DNA of 43,583 bases from Bacteroidota bacterium. Lineage in GTDB: Bacteria > Bacteroidota > Bacteroidia > Palsa-965. The notes beneath the pieces are model-generated. The model worked only from the letters and a program-made list of their open reading frames with translations. It had not been told where the DNA came from and searched no databases. The translations under genes and the position numbers were made by a program. Each line of letters begins with the position of its first letter. Position 1 is the first letter of the stretch. Shown in pieces: positions 1 to 8,248 of the stretch. Location: assembly GCA_021299855.1 (NCBI GenBank), contig JAJTEY010000037.1, positions 1 to 43,583 of the forward strand. The letters are read 5' to 3'.

Positions 1-2
1 AG

Positions 3-155
3 GATGAGGTTGATGCGGTGGTAGAAAACTTTGAACCTTCTGTGCATTTTACAGGATTTTATTCTAACGGCGAAATTTCTAAAATGAAGTTTGTTGAATC
101 ATGTAAACTGCACAATCAAAGTATGACTTTAACAATATTTTCGGAGAATAAGTAA
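3..155 (+). CDS. FIST-domain sensor protein, C-terminal fragment (5' end outside window)
   Basis: An open frame enters from the left edge and stops with TAA at 153-155, giving the last 50 residues of a protein. The tail contains GFYSNGEIS followed by LHNQSMTLTIFSE. These closely resemble the conserved FYSYGEI and HNQTMTL blocks at the end of the FIST_C domain, a ligand-sensing module often paired with signalling proteins. The stop lies 8 bases before the ATG of the downstream histidine kinase on the same strand, so the two are very likely co-transcribed and work as a sensor/kinase pair. The identification rests only on these two C-terminal blocks; the N-terminal FIST domain is outside the window. 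Confidence 0.6.
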   Translation, partial: DEVDAVVENFEPSVHFTGFYSNGEISKMKFVESCKLHNQSMTLTIFSENK

Positions 156-163
156 TAATAAGC

Positions 164-2173
164 ATGCACAGACTTTTAAAGCGACAGATTAAGCAACACT
201 TTTCTAATTATGATGCGTTAACGGACGAAGTCAAGTCGTTTGTGGAACTTGTTGGTGAAACTTACAGTGAGTATGATAATGATTTAGCACAAGTTGAGCA
301 TATACTTAAACTTAGCTCGCAAGAGCTATTTGTGGCTAATAAAGAGTTAGATGCAATTAATAAGAAAAATGAAGATGTTATTAATTTACGAACCAAGAAT
401 CTCAAAAAAACTCAATTTACCATAGAGAGTGCTGAAAAGATTGCGGGATTCTGCTCAATTAGTATTCATTTGGTTAACGGCAGTATTGAATTGTCGCCTC
501 AGTTTAGAAAGATCTTCCCGAAATATAACGGGGTCGCCAGTTTCGATTTAAAGTCATTTATTGGGGAGTTCGAGTCTGAGCAAAAAATTTATGAAAAGAT
601 TAGTCGAGCCATTTCTAATAAGGAGCGTCTTGGATTGGATGATCTTTATCATAAACCAACAAAATTCTATTTCGAGTTAACGTGTGATATTCTGACAGAT
701 AAAGATCAAGAGCAGATAATCGTATTGGTGCTGCATAATGTAACCGGTCGTAAGCAGCTGGAAAAAGAGCGTGAAGCCATGTCGGAGGATATGAGCCGAT
801 TTATGCAGGCCATCAATACCTCAGCAATCGTGTCTGCAACCTCTGCCGATGGCACCATCACTTTTGTTAACAAAACCTTTTGCGAAATTTCCGGTTATTC
901 CGAAAGTGAGTTGCTTGGACAAAAACACAATATACTAAACAGTGGATTTCATGACAGCGATTTCTTTCAAGAAATGTACCGGACGATTTGCGGCGGTAAT
1001 ATTTGGAAAGGCATCATTAGAAATAAAGCGAAGAATGGGAATTACTACTGGGTAGATTCTACCATTATACCTTTTCTTAAGGAAGGTATAATCGATCAGT
1101 TTATTTCGATTCGTTTTGACATAACCGAAAAAGTTAATGCCTCTCAAGTCATTGCCGATCAGAGAAATTTTTACGAAAGTATACTTAATAATATACCTGT
1201 TGATATTGCTATTTTTAATGAACACCATCAATATCTTTTTGTAAATCCGTATGCCGTTAAATCTGTAGAGATAAGACAGTTTTTAATTAACAAGACCGAT
1301 TTCGACTATTGTCATAATTATCAGAAAAGTGTTTTAATTGCCGAACACCGACGAGAATTATTTAACAAGGCCCTTGAGACCCGGTCTGTTGTCGAGTTTA
1401 CTGATGAGGTGAAGAATAATGCAGATGGAAAGAGTAGATTCATTCTTAGGCGCTTTTATCCAATATACAATGCCGCGAATGAGTTTATGCTTATGGCCGG
1501 TTACGGAATTGATATAACCGAGAATGTTCTTAATACAATTGCGGTACAAGAGTCATTATTAGAAAAAGAAGCACTTCTTGGTGAAGTCCATCATCGCGTT
1601 AAGAACAATTTGGCGTTAATAGTTGGTTTAATTGAGATGCAACTTTTTAATAATAAAGACGACGCATTTCGTCTGCAAATGCAAATTGTTTTGAGCCGGT
1701 TAAATGCCATAGCGTTGATACACGATAAGCTGTACAAGTCGGGAAGCTTCAGTAATATAAAGCTATCTGAGTATTTTAACGAGTTTCTTACGATGTCTTT
1801 CCGGGCTTTTGATAAAAGTGGGATAGCGAAATTCAAAGTGGAATGTGGTGAAGTTTATTTGTCGGCTAAGCAGGCTATACCACTTGCGCTGCTCTTAAAT
1901 GAGATTTCTACAAACTTTTTAAAGTACGGAGTAATAGATAATAACCTGCCATTGCTATATGTGGCCATTTCGCAGGAGGAGGATAATTTAACGGTGCGTT
2001 TGAGTGACAATGGCTCCGGGATACCTCCGGGCGTTAACTTGGATAATGTAAAGTCTTTGGGCTTCAGATTAATAAAAATATTTTTAAAGCAGTTAAAGGC
2101 GAACCATACGATCTCCAACGATCCCGGCTTTACGCTTGATTTTTCCTTTATTCGCCAACCGGATAAAATTTGA
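164..2173 (+). CDS. PAS-domain sensor histidine kinase, HisKA_2 type
   Basis: This 669-residue protein has no obvious signal peptide or membrane segment, so it is probably a cytoplasmic kinase. It begins with a charged, coiled-coil-like helix (about 20-85), then a degenerate PAS-like region (about 88-195). A clear PAS domain follows (about 213-325; GTITFVNKTFCEISGYS, ending ISIRFDITEK), then another PAS (about 337-455, ending GYGIDITEN). The DHp segment carries EVHHRVKNNLALIVG with phospho-acceptor His near 477, as in HisKA_2/HWE kinases. The ATPase domain shows the N box NEISTNFLKYG (about 579) and the G1 box LSDNGSGIPPG (about 614). No receiver domain is present, so the partner response regulator is elsewhere. 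The ATG lies 8 bases after the FIST gene. The gene looks more AT-rich than its neighbours by eye. Confidence 0.88.
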   Translation: MHRLLKRQIKQHFSNYDALTDEVKSFVELVGETYSEYDNDLAQVEHILKLSSQELFVANKELDAINKKNEDVINLRTKNLKKTQFTIESAEKIAGFCSISIHLVNGSIELSPQFRKIFPKYNGVASFDLKSFIGEFESEQKIYEKISRAISNKERLGLDDLYHKPTKFYFELTCDILTDKDQEQIIVLVLHNVTGRKQLEKEREAMSEDMSRFMQAINTSAIVSATSADGTITFVNKTFCEISGYSESELLGQKHNILNSGFHDSDFFQEMYRTICGGNIWKGIIRNKAKNGNYYWVDSTIIPFLKEGIIDQFISIRFDITEKVNASQVIADQRNFYESILNNIPVDIAIFNEHHQYLFVNPYAVKSVEIRQFLINKTDFDYCHNYQKSVLIAEHRRELFNKALETRSVVEFTDEVKNNADGKSRFILRRFYPIYNAANEFMLMAGYGIDITENVLNTIAVQESLLEKEALLGEVHHRVKNNLALIVGLIEMQLFNNKDDAFRLQMQIVLSRLNAIALIHDKLYKSGSFSNIKLSEYFNEFLTMSFRAFDKSGIAKFKVECGEVYLSAKQAIPLALLLNEISTNFLKYGVIDNNLPLLYVAISQEEDNLTVRLSDNGSGIPPGVNLDNVKSLGFRLIKIFLKQLKANHTISNDPGFTLDFSFIRQPDKI

Positions 2174-2245
2174 GTAAATTTTAATTGTACTAAAGGGTGG
2201 CGCAAGGGGAGAAATAATTAACATCTTTACCCGATCTTCGCAATT

Positions 2246-2716
2246 ATGTCCATTACTAACGCTCGTCCTTCGTTTGATGATATTTACATGGAGCTGGCAT
2301 CTAATCTGGCGTTACGCTCGCATTGCGTGAAAGCTAAAGTGGGAGCTGTGCTTACCAAAGATACTCGCATAATTTCTCTCGGCTACAACGGCCCGCCGGC
2401 CGGTACACATAACTGCGACCTCGAGTGGCCCGATACCGGCTGTCCACGCGATAGTAAAGGAAGTTGCTCATTGGCTCTGCACGCCGAACAAAACGCCATT
2501 TTATATGCGGCTAAAAATAATGTGCCAATTGAAGGTTGTACGTTGTATGTAACGTTATCTCCGTGCATTGCTTGCGCGCGAATCATTTATACAACAGGTA
2601 TCCGACGTGTAATTTTTAAAGATTCGTACGCGCAGTACAAAGGAATTCGGAACGACGAAGGTGTTGATTTCTTGCGCAAGTTTGGTGTGGAGGTGGTTCA
2701 ATTTAATAACCGATAG
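2246..2716 (+). CDS. dCMP deaminase (zinc-dependent deoxycytidylate deaminase family)
   Basis: This 156-residue cytidine/deoxycytidylate deaminase-family protein is a typical length for dCMP deaminases, which convert dCMP to dUMP to feed thymidylate synthesis. The catalytic motif HAEQNAI gives zinc ligand His79 and proton shuttle Glu81. The second zinc motif, SPCIACA, gives Cys107 and Cys110. The insertion CDLEWPDTGCPRDSKGSC between the substrate-binding strand and the HAE motif carries the extra cysteines seen in ComEB-type dCMP deaminases. The stop lies one base before the ATG of the S41 protease gene, so the two probably form an operon. I saw no Shine-Dalgarno sequence, which is normal in this phylum. 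Confidence 0.88.
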   Translation: MSITNARPSFDDIYMELASNLALRSHCVKAKVGAVLTKDTRIISLGYNGPPAGTHNCDLEWPDTGCPRDSKGSCSLALHAEQNAILYAAKNNVPIEGCTLYVTLSPCIACARIIYTTGIRRVIFKDSYAQYKGIRNDEGVDFLRKFGVEVVQFNNR

Positions 2717-2717
2717 C

Positions 2718-4301
2718 ATGCAACGTTTACTTGCTTGGTTACCTTTAATTTGCGGAGCCATGTTGGGGGCCGGCGTTTGGATCGGTTCGTTCCTGCCGGG
2801 TGGCGCAAGCTCGGGTACACAACAAGATGCAGCGCAAAAAATTCGGGATGTGATTCGCTTTGCAGATCGATACTACGTGGATTCAGTGGATCAAAACGTG
2901 CTGGCGGATGATGCCATTTCAGCCATGCTGCAAAATCTGGATCCGCATTCAGATTATTTTACCTCCGAAGAAATTAAAGAAATGAACGAACCCATGCAGG
3001 GCAAGTTCGAGGGCATTGGTATTGAATACAATATTCTACGCGATACGGTAGTGGTGCTGAACGTTATTAAGGGCGGCCCTTCCGAACGGGCGGGCTTAAA
3101 TGTTGGTGACAAGTTACTCAAAGCCGATAATCAAATCATTACCGGTAAAAAAGTAAGCGAAAAAGATATTCGCAGTAAGCTGCGAGGACCTAGCGGAACC
3201 GAAGTGAAGATAGAAATCATGCAGGGAACGGACAAAAAGCTAAGCACGGTTACTATTGTTCGCGGAAGCATTCCTATTCGCAGTGTGGACATTGCATACA
3301 TGATGGATAAAGAAACCGGTTTTATCAAATTATTGCGCTTTTCTGAAACGAGTTACGCGGAGTTTAAAGCAGCATCGGATAGCTTGATGGCATTGGGCAT
3401 GAAGAAAATAATTTTCGATTTGCGTGGCAATGGTGGTGGATTGTTGAGTGCAGCAGTGGATATCTGTGATGAGTTTTTGCCTTCGGGTAAAATGATCGTG
3501 TACACGAAAGGCCGTCATGCGTCCAGCAACGATGAGTATCGTGCAACAGCCAAAGGGGGATTGGAACAAATTAAAGTTGCCGTATTAATTGATGAAAACT
3601 CTGCTTCTGCCAGCGAAATTGTTGCCGGAGCATTGCAAGACAACGATCGTGCAACTATTTATGGACGACGTTCATTCGGTAAAGGACTAGTGCAGCAGGA
3701 AAAAATGCTGAGTGACGGATCTGCATTGCGATTGACGATCTCCAGATATTACACACCTGCCGGACGTTCCATCCAGAAATCGTACGAAAACGGTATAGGT
3801 GAGTACATGCACGAAGAAAGCAATCGTTACCAATCAGGCGAGTTGTTTCATCGCGATAGTATTAAACTTCCGGATTCTTTGAAGTATAAAACTGCTTCAG
3901 GTAAAGTAGTGTATGGCGGTGGTGGTATTATGCCGGATGTGTTTATTCCGCTCGATACAATTGGTCGTTCGCAGCACCTAAACGATCTGTTTTACGGGAA
4001 CGTATTTACAATGTGGGCTTTGGATTATATCGGAAAAAATGAAAAGCGTTTACGTAAAGACGGGTTGAACCGGTTTATTGCTTCTTATCAACCTGATGGT
4101 AAAACTGTACAGGAAGTATTAGCGTACAGCGAAAAGAAAAATTCATCACCTAAAAATTTATCCAACAACGCCGAAGCATTATTAAAACGTTACATCAAGA
4201 ATGCCATTATACGAACAGTCTGGGGAGATCTGGGTTATTATACGTTTTGGAATTTGGAAGACACTGTTGTTCAGCAGGCGTACATGGATTTAAACAAATA
4301 A
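2718..4301 (+). CDS. S41 family C-terminal processing peptidase (CtpA/Tsp-like)
   Basis: This periplasmic protease has 527 residues from the ATG at 2718. The open frame reaches back to 2661, but that start would sit inside the deaminase gene, whereas 2718 follows its stop by one base and begins with a hydrophobic signal anchor (residues 5-25). A PDZ domain covers about 98-180 (FEGIGIEY, GPSERAGLNVGD). The S41 catalytic core includes IIFDLRGNGGG, ENSASASEIVAGAL with nucleophile Ser near 297, and RRSFGKGLVQ with general-base Lys near 322. The Ser-Lys spacing of about 25 residues fits the Tsp family. Such enzymes trim C-termini of envelope proteins. A terminator directly follows the stop. Confidence 0.9.
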   Translation: MQRLLAWLPLICGAMLGAGVWIGSFLPGGASSGTQQDAAQKIRDVIRFADRYYVDSVDQNVLADDAISAMLQNLDPHSDYFTSEEIKEMNEPMQGKFEGIGIEYNILRDTVVVLNVIKGGPSERAGLNVGDKLLKADNQIITGKKVSEKDIRSKLRGPSGTEVKIEIMQGTDKKLSTVTIVRGSIPIRSVDIAYMMDKETGFIKLLRFSETSYAEFKAASDSLMALGMKKIIFDLRGNGGGLLSAAVDICDEFLPSGKMIVYTKGRHASSNDEYRATAKGGLEQIKVAVLIDENSASASEIVAGALQDNDRATIYGRRSFGKGLVQQEKMLSDGSALRLTISRYYTPAGRSIQKSYENGIGEYMHEESNRYQSGELFHRDSIKLPDSLKYKTASGKVVYGGGGIMPDVFIPLDTIGRSQHLNDLFYGNVFTMWALDYIGKNEKRLRKDGLNRFIASYQPDGKTVQEVLAYSEKKNSSPKNLSNNAEALLKRYIKNAIIRTVWGDLGYYTFWNLEDTVVQQAYMDLNK

Positions 4302-4330
4302 AAAAACCTTCCCTAGCGGAAGGTTTTTTC
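4301..4330. terminator. Bidirectional intrinsic terminator
   Basis: An A-tract, the stem CCTTCC, the loop CTAGC, the stem GGAAGG and a T-tract form a hairpin symmetrical over 12 bases per arm (4301-4312 with 4318-4329). It starts at the S41 protease stop codon and lies 20 bases from the 3' end of the convergent small lipoprotein gene, so it can end both transcripts. Confidence 0.85.
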
Positions 4331-4349
4331 TGATTCTTAAAGAAATCAA

Positions 4350-4580
4350 TTATTTAGCCTGAACGGAATCTTTCTTGGTAGTATCCGCAGCAGCGTTAGC
4401 AGTATTGATAGAATCTTGCTTCGCCATGTTTTCCATCGCTTTTATCAATGAATCGGTAGTGCTGTTCATCAAAGCAGACAGAGAATCCTGAAGCTTCTTT
4501 TCTTCTTCAGCAGAAGGACCACATGCAGTAAACGATGCAGCGATCATAGCCATAGCAGCAAAAGTCAATAATTTTTTCAT
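4350..4580 (-). CDS. Small lipoprotein of unknown function
   Basis: This 76-residue protein has a lipoprotein signal peptide (MKKLLTFAAMAMIAASFTAC, Cys20 as lipidation site, followed by Gly-Pro-Ser). The mature part is short, hydrophilic and predicted helical, rich in Ser, Asp, Lys and Ala (QDSLSALMNSTTDSLIKAM), and has no domain I recognise. It is transcribed towards the S41 protease gene and shares its terminator, and it is divergent from the superoxide dismutase gene. Small Asp/Ser-rich lipoproteins of this kind are common in Bacteroidota and usually uncharacterised. The lipobox makes a real gene very likely; no function can be given. Confidence 0.75.
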   Translation of the reverse strand: MKKLLTFAAMAMIAASFTACGPSAEEEKKLQDSLSALMNSTTDSLIKAMENMAKQDSINTANAAADTTKKDSVQAK

Positions 4581-4633
4581 GTCGTTTTAGTTAAGTGCAA
4601 GACGAATTTAATTAAAAATACATTAACACCGCC

Positions 4634-4661
4634 TTTCTATGGCCTGATAGCCCTATATTTG
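4634..4661 (+). promoter_or_regulatory. Probable promoter of the superoxide dismutase gene
   Basis: TATATTTG at 4654-4661 fits the Bacteroidota -7 consensus TAnnTTTG. A TTTC at 4634-4637, 16 bases upstream, may serve as the -33 element, although the usual spacing is nearer 19. The predicted start would give a leader of about 25 bases before the ATG at 4693. Confidence 0.42.
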
Positions 4662-4692
4662 AATACTGTTAATCTGTAAAATTTATAGCACT

Positions 4693-5298
4693 ATGGCATT
4701 CGAATTACCTAAACTGGATTACGCGTATAACGCACTGGAGCCGCATATCGACGCACGCACGATGGAGATTCATCACACGAAGCATCATCAGGCGTATGTA
4801 ACTAATTTGAATAACGCGTTGGCGGGAACGGATGGCGAAGGAAAATCTCTGGAAGATATTTGCAAAAACATTTCTAAATATCCGATGGCTGTTCGCAACA
4901 ATGGTGGCGGTCATTTCAATCACGATTTATTTTGGAAAGTAATTGGCCCAAATGGCGGTGGTGCTCCAACAGGAGATTTGGCTGCTGCAATTGATGCTGC
5001 TTTCGGAAACTTCGACACGTTTAAACAGCAGTTTGCCAACGCAGGCGCCACACGTTTCGGTTCCGGATGGGCTTGGTTATCAGTAGCTGATGGCAAACTG
5101 GTGATCAGTTCAACTCCTAATCAGGACAACCCGTTAATGGATGTGGCTGAGGTGAAAGGAACACCAATTCTTGGATTGGACGTATGGGAACACGCGTATT
5201 ATTTGCATTACCAAAATCGCCGTCCCGATTACATTGCAGCTTTCTGGAATGTTGTTAACTGGAACGAAGTGGCGCGTCGTTTGAAGGCTGCTATTTAG
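4693..5298 (+). CDS. sodA: Superoxide dismutase, Fe/Mn family (Mn-type signature)
   Basis: This 201-residue enzyme converts superoxide to oxygen and hydrogen peroxide. The four metal ligands are visible: His27 ([10 protein letters not shown]), His77 ([12 protein letters not shown]), and Asp163 and His167 ([19 protein letters not shown]). The second-sphere Gln at about 144 (TPNQDNPLM) and the GGGH stretch are typical of manganese or cambialistic enzymes rather than strict iron SODs. There is no signal peptide, so it is cytoplasmic. The outer-membrane protein gene starts 27 bases downstream on the same strand with no terminator between them, so they may be co-transcribed. Metal choice is inferred from motifs only. 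Confidence 0.93.
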   Translation: MAFELPKLDYAYNALEPHIDARTMEIHHTKHHQAYVTNLNNALAGTDGEGKSLEDICKNISKYPMAVRNNGGGHFNHDLFWKVIGPNGGGAPTGDLAAAIDAAFGNFDTFKQQFANAGATRFGSGWAWLSVADGKLVISSTPNQDNPLMDVAEVKGTPILGLDVWEHAYYLHYQNRRPDYIAAFWNVVNWNEVARRLKAAI

Positions 5299-5325
5299 TA
5301 TATTTAAAATCTAAACCACTCCTAT

Positions 5326-5925
5326 ATGAAAAAGTTAATTATTGCATGTACTCTGGCTCTTAGCACTCTGGCAGGACCATTGAGTGCACAAAAGTATGCG
5401 GGTCAGTTGAACGTAACTGCCGGTGCGTCATTCAGTATGACCGGTTTAATTTTTACCTCGTTAAACAATTCCGTTGGTAGCAACAGCACTGTAAATACAA
5501 CATCATTACCCGGTATGAACGGGATGTTGGATTACGGCATTTCCGACCGCTTCTCGGTTGGTGCTGCGTATTATTACCAGGGTTGGAGCGGTAAATGGAA
5601 TGGCACCGACAGTAACGGCGTTAGCCAAGACTTTTCTTACAATATCACACGCCAAAATGTTGGCTTGCGTGCGCTATTTCATTTCGGTGATAACGAGAAT
5701 TTAGATACGTACGCGGGTGCGCGCTTCGGATATTCCTTCTGGTCTACTAAAACTAATTATTCCGGAAGTCTGGATTTCGGAAGATTCACCAGCCGCTTGT
5801 GGCCACAGGCTATTTTTGGTATGCGTTATTTCTTCTCCGATTTTATCGGTGTTAATGCAGAATTCGCAGTTGGTCCTCCGTACTACATGATGTTCGGCTT
5901 GAACGCGCGTTTTGGCGGTAACTAA
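5326..5925 (+). CDS. Outer-membrane beta-barrel protein, unknown function
   Basis: This 199-residue protein has an N-terminal signal peptide (cleavage likely after PLSAQ, about residue 22). Alternating Gly/aromatic strands follow, such as FSVGAAYYYQGW, LDTYAGARFGYSFW and LWPQAIFGMRYFF, and the last strand is MMFGLNARFGG. This is the pattern of a small 8-stranded OmpA/OmpX-like barrel in the outer membrane. It follows the superoxide dismutase gene by 27 bases and is followed by a strong terminator, so it ends that transcript. No specific family is recognised and a role in stress adaptation would be guesswork. Confidence 0.72.
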   Translation: MKKLIIACTLALSTLAGPLSAQKYAGQLNVTAGASFSMTGLIFTSLNNSVGSNSTVNTTSLPGMNGMLDYGISDRFSVGAAYYYQGWSGKWNGTDSNGVSQDFSYNITRQNVGLRALFHFGDNENLDTYAGARFGYSFWSTKTNYSGSLDFGRFTSRLWPQAIFGMRYFFSDFIGVNAEFAVGPPYYMMFGLNARFGGN

Positions 5926-5946
5926 GCAGTTATAACTTTTTTTTAG

Positions 5947-5981
5947 AGGGTTGCATTCGAACAATGCAGCCCTTTATTTTT
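5947..5981 (+). terminator. Intrinsic terminator after the beta-barrel gene
   Basis: The 11-bp stem AGGGTTGCATT / AATGCAGCCCT (5947-5957 with 5963-5973, one T-G wobble) has a CGAAC loop and is followed by a T-rich run. It covers the possible upstream ATG at 5964 of the next gene, which argues for the later start at 5988. Confidence 0.8.
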
Positions 5982-5987
5982 GATGAT

Positions 5988-6392
5988 ATGCGAACAGTAA
6001 TTGTGTTTACGTTATTGTTTACGTTGGGCATTATAAATTGCCACGCGGAAGCATGTATATTGACTGAAAATACAGCAAGTATAAAGCAAATCGTAATCGC
6101 GGTTACGGATACCGGTGAAGTTCATGCCGCTATTGCCAAAGACACGTCACGCGGTGAAAATCAAAAGTTGATTGCAGCTGTTCTCGCATTTCCCGTTCCT
6201 TTCGGTATGCTCGGTATGCACCGCATTTATTTAGGCTGCGAACCTTATGTACCTATTGTGTACACGGTAACTGCAGGTGGAGGTTGCGGAATAATTCCGC
6301 TCATCGATTTCATCTACATCATTGCTGCCGATGAACAACAACTCCGCGAATTCAAAGAGAACCGCGGAGTGTTTATGTGGCCTAAAAAATAA
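5988..6392 (+). CDS. TM2 domain membrane protein with signal peptide
   Basis: The protein has 134 residues from the ATG at 5988; the longer frame from 5964 would begin inside the terminator hairpin. Residues 1-20 form a signal peptide. The C-terminal half fits the TM2 domain: two hydrophobic segments joined by a short turn, with MLGMHRIYLG, GGGCGIIPLIDFIYI and the final REFKENRGVFMW typical of the family. TM2 proteins are small inner-membrane proteins of uncertain function. The gene is convergent with glmS, the stops being only 4 bases apart, so no separate terminator fits between them. Confidence 0.72.
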   Translation: MRTVIVFTLLFTLGIINCHAEACILTENTASIKQIVIAVTDTGEVHAAIAKDTSRGENQKLIAAVLAFPVPFGMLGMHRIYLGCEPYVPIVYTVTAGGGCGIIPLIDFIYIIAADEQQLREFKENRGVFMWPKK

Positions 6393-6396
6393 AGTC

Positions 6397-8235
6397 TTAT
6401 TCCACCGTTACTGACTTTGCCAGATTCCTTGGCTGATCGACGTTACAACCGCGCAATACAGCGATATGATAAGCCAGTAATTGCAGCGGAACAACAGCTA
6501 ACAAAGGTATAAACTGATCGGCGGTAGCAGGAATTTCAATAGCGTAGTCGGCCATGCCTTTTACATCTTCATCACCTTCCGTAACAACTGCAATAATTTT
6601 CCCTTTGCGTGCTTTTACTTCCTGGATATTGCTAACTACCTTTTCGTAGGATGCACCCTTGGTAGCAATAACTACAACCGGCATTTCTTCGTCGATCAAT
6701 GCAATTGGCCCGTGTTTCATTTCAGCAGCAGGATAACCTTCCGCGTGGATGTATGAAATCTCTTTCAACTTCAACGCACCTTCCAACGCAACGGGGAACG
6801 AATAACTACGTCCGAGGTACAAGAAATTGCGGGCATCTTTAAATAATGATGCGAGATATTTAATCTGGTCATTCAGGTGCAGCAATTTTTCTACTTTATC
6901 CGGAATCGATTCCAGCTCGCTCAACATGGTATGATAAGTACTTTCGTTGATGGTTCCGCGCTTATGACCGATCATCAATGCCATTAGCGTTAAAACAGTT
7001 ACCTGAGCCGTAAATGCTTTGGTAGAAGCAACTCCAATCTCAGGACCTGCGTGTGTGTAAGAGCCGGCGTGTGTAGCACGTGCAATGGATGAACCCACCA
7101 CATTACATACACCAAAAATTGTCGCGCCTTTGGATTTCGCCAATTCAATGGCTGCAAGAGTATCTGCTGTTTCTCCGGATTGTGAAATGGCAATCACCAC
7201 ATCGTTCTCATCAATCACCGGATTACGGTATCTAAACTCGGAAGCGTATTCAACTTCAACAGGAATGCGAGCTAAATCTTCAAATAAATATTCTGCTACT
7301 AAACCGGCGTGCCATGATGTTCCGCAACCGATAATAATGATGCGACGCGTGTTGGCAAATTTCTGAATGTAATCACGAATACCGCCTAATGCCAAAACAC
7401 CTTCGCGTGCATTAATACGCCCGCGCATACTGTCTTTGATGGATCGCGGCTGCTCGAAAATTTCCTTCAACATGAAATGATCGTATCCGCCCTTTTCAAT
7501 CGACTCCAGTTGCAACTGCAATTCCTGTATGTACGGTGTAATGCGTTTGTTCTTGATGGTCTTAATCACCAATTCACCTTTGCGAGGAAGAATTGCAATT
7601 TGTTCATCATCCAGATACACTACATTCTTCGTGTATTCTACGATTGGTGTTGCATCAGAAGCAATGAAAAATTCATCCTGCCCGATACCGATAACTAAGG
7701 GAGAACTTTTGCGCGCGGCAATTAATTGATCCGGATTGTCTTTTGCAATAACTACGATGGCATAAGCACCAACAACGCCATTCAACGCCACACGAACCGC
7801 TTCAAACAATTCGAGATTTTCACGCGTCTGGATGTCTTCAATCAGATGCACCAACACTTCGGTATCGGTTTCGCTTTCGAAAACATGTCCACGATTGATC
7901 AACTCTGCTTTTAATGAAGCATAGTTTTCAATGATGCCGTTGTGAATGAGCACCATCTTTTTGTTGCCGGAATAATGCGGATGCGCGTTCACATCACTCG
8001 GTGGTCCGTGCGTAGCCCAACGGGTGTGTCCAATTCCGATGGTGCCGGAAGTGTCTTTGCCTGCCGCATGATTCACCAAATCATCTACTTTCCCTTTGCA
8101 CTTATAAACGGCAAGATCTTTATTAATTAAAGCAACCCCCGCGCTGTCGTAGCCGCGGTATTCCAAACGATGAAGTCCTTTGATAAGGATGGGCCAAGCT
8201 TCACGCTGACCGATATAAGCAACAATTCCACACAT
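6397..8235 (-). CDS. glmS: Glutamine--fructose-6-phosphate aminotransferase (isomerizing)
   Basis: This 612-residue protein is full length for GlmS, which makes glucosamine-6-phosphate from fructose-6-phosphate and glutamine, the first committed step to UDP-GlcNAc, peptidoglycan and lipid A. The start MCGIVAYIG exposes the N-terminal nucleophile Cys after Met removal. The glutaminase domain (about 1-220) includes GIGHTRWATHG and HNGIIENY. Two SIS sugar-isomerase domains follow (about 285-420 and 455-600), with GCGTSWHAG, ISQSGETADT and HAEGYPAAEMKHGPIALID. The tail KSVTVE is the invariant family end. It is the last gene of a three-gene minus-strand cluster, 13 bases after the DUF4270 gene. 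Confidence 0.97.
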   Translation of the reverse strand: MCGIVAYIGQREAWPILIKGLHRLEYRGYDSAGVALINKDLAVYKCKGKVDDLVNHAAGKDTSGTIGIGHTRWATHGPPSDVNAHPHYSGNKKMVLIHNGIIENYASLKAELINRGHVFESETDTEVLVHLIEDIQTRENLELFEAVRVALNGVVGAYAIVVIAKDNPDQLIAARKSSPLVIGIGQDEFFIASDATPIVEYTKNVVYLDDEQIAILPRKGELVIKTIKNKRITPYIQELQLQLESIEKGGYDHFMLKEIFEQPRSIKDSMRGRINAREGVLALGGIRDYIQKFANTRRIIIIGCGTSWHAGLVAEYLFEDLARIPVEVEYASEFRYRNPVIDENDVVIAISQSGETADTLAAIELAKSKGATIFGVCNVVGSSIARATHAGSYTHAGPEIGVASTKAFTAQVTVLTLMALMIGHKRGTINESTYHTMLSELESIPDKVEKLLHLNDQIKYLASLFKDARNFLYLGRSYSFPVALEGALKLKEISYIHAEGYPAAEMKHGPIALIDEEMPVVVIATKGASYEKVVSNIQEVKARKGKIIAVVTEGDEDVKGMADYAIEIPATADQFIPLLAVVPLQLLAYHIAVLRGCNVDQPRNLAKSVTVE

Positions 8236-8248
8236 GGTATAGAATGTT

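Noticed and set aside
2661-2717. Upstream start for the S41 protease
   Set aside because: It would lie inside the dCMP deaminase gene; the ATG at 2718 follows the deaminase stop by one base and begins a proper signal anchor.
5964-5987. Upstream ATG for the TM2 protein
   Set aside because: It sits in the descending arm of a strong terminator hairpin; the ATG at 5988 gives a clean signal peptide.
8236-8248. glmS ribozyme or riboswitch upstream of glmS
   Set aside because: Only 13 bases separate glmS from the upstream gene, and no ribozyme-like sequence is present.
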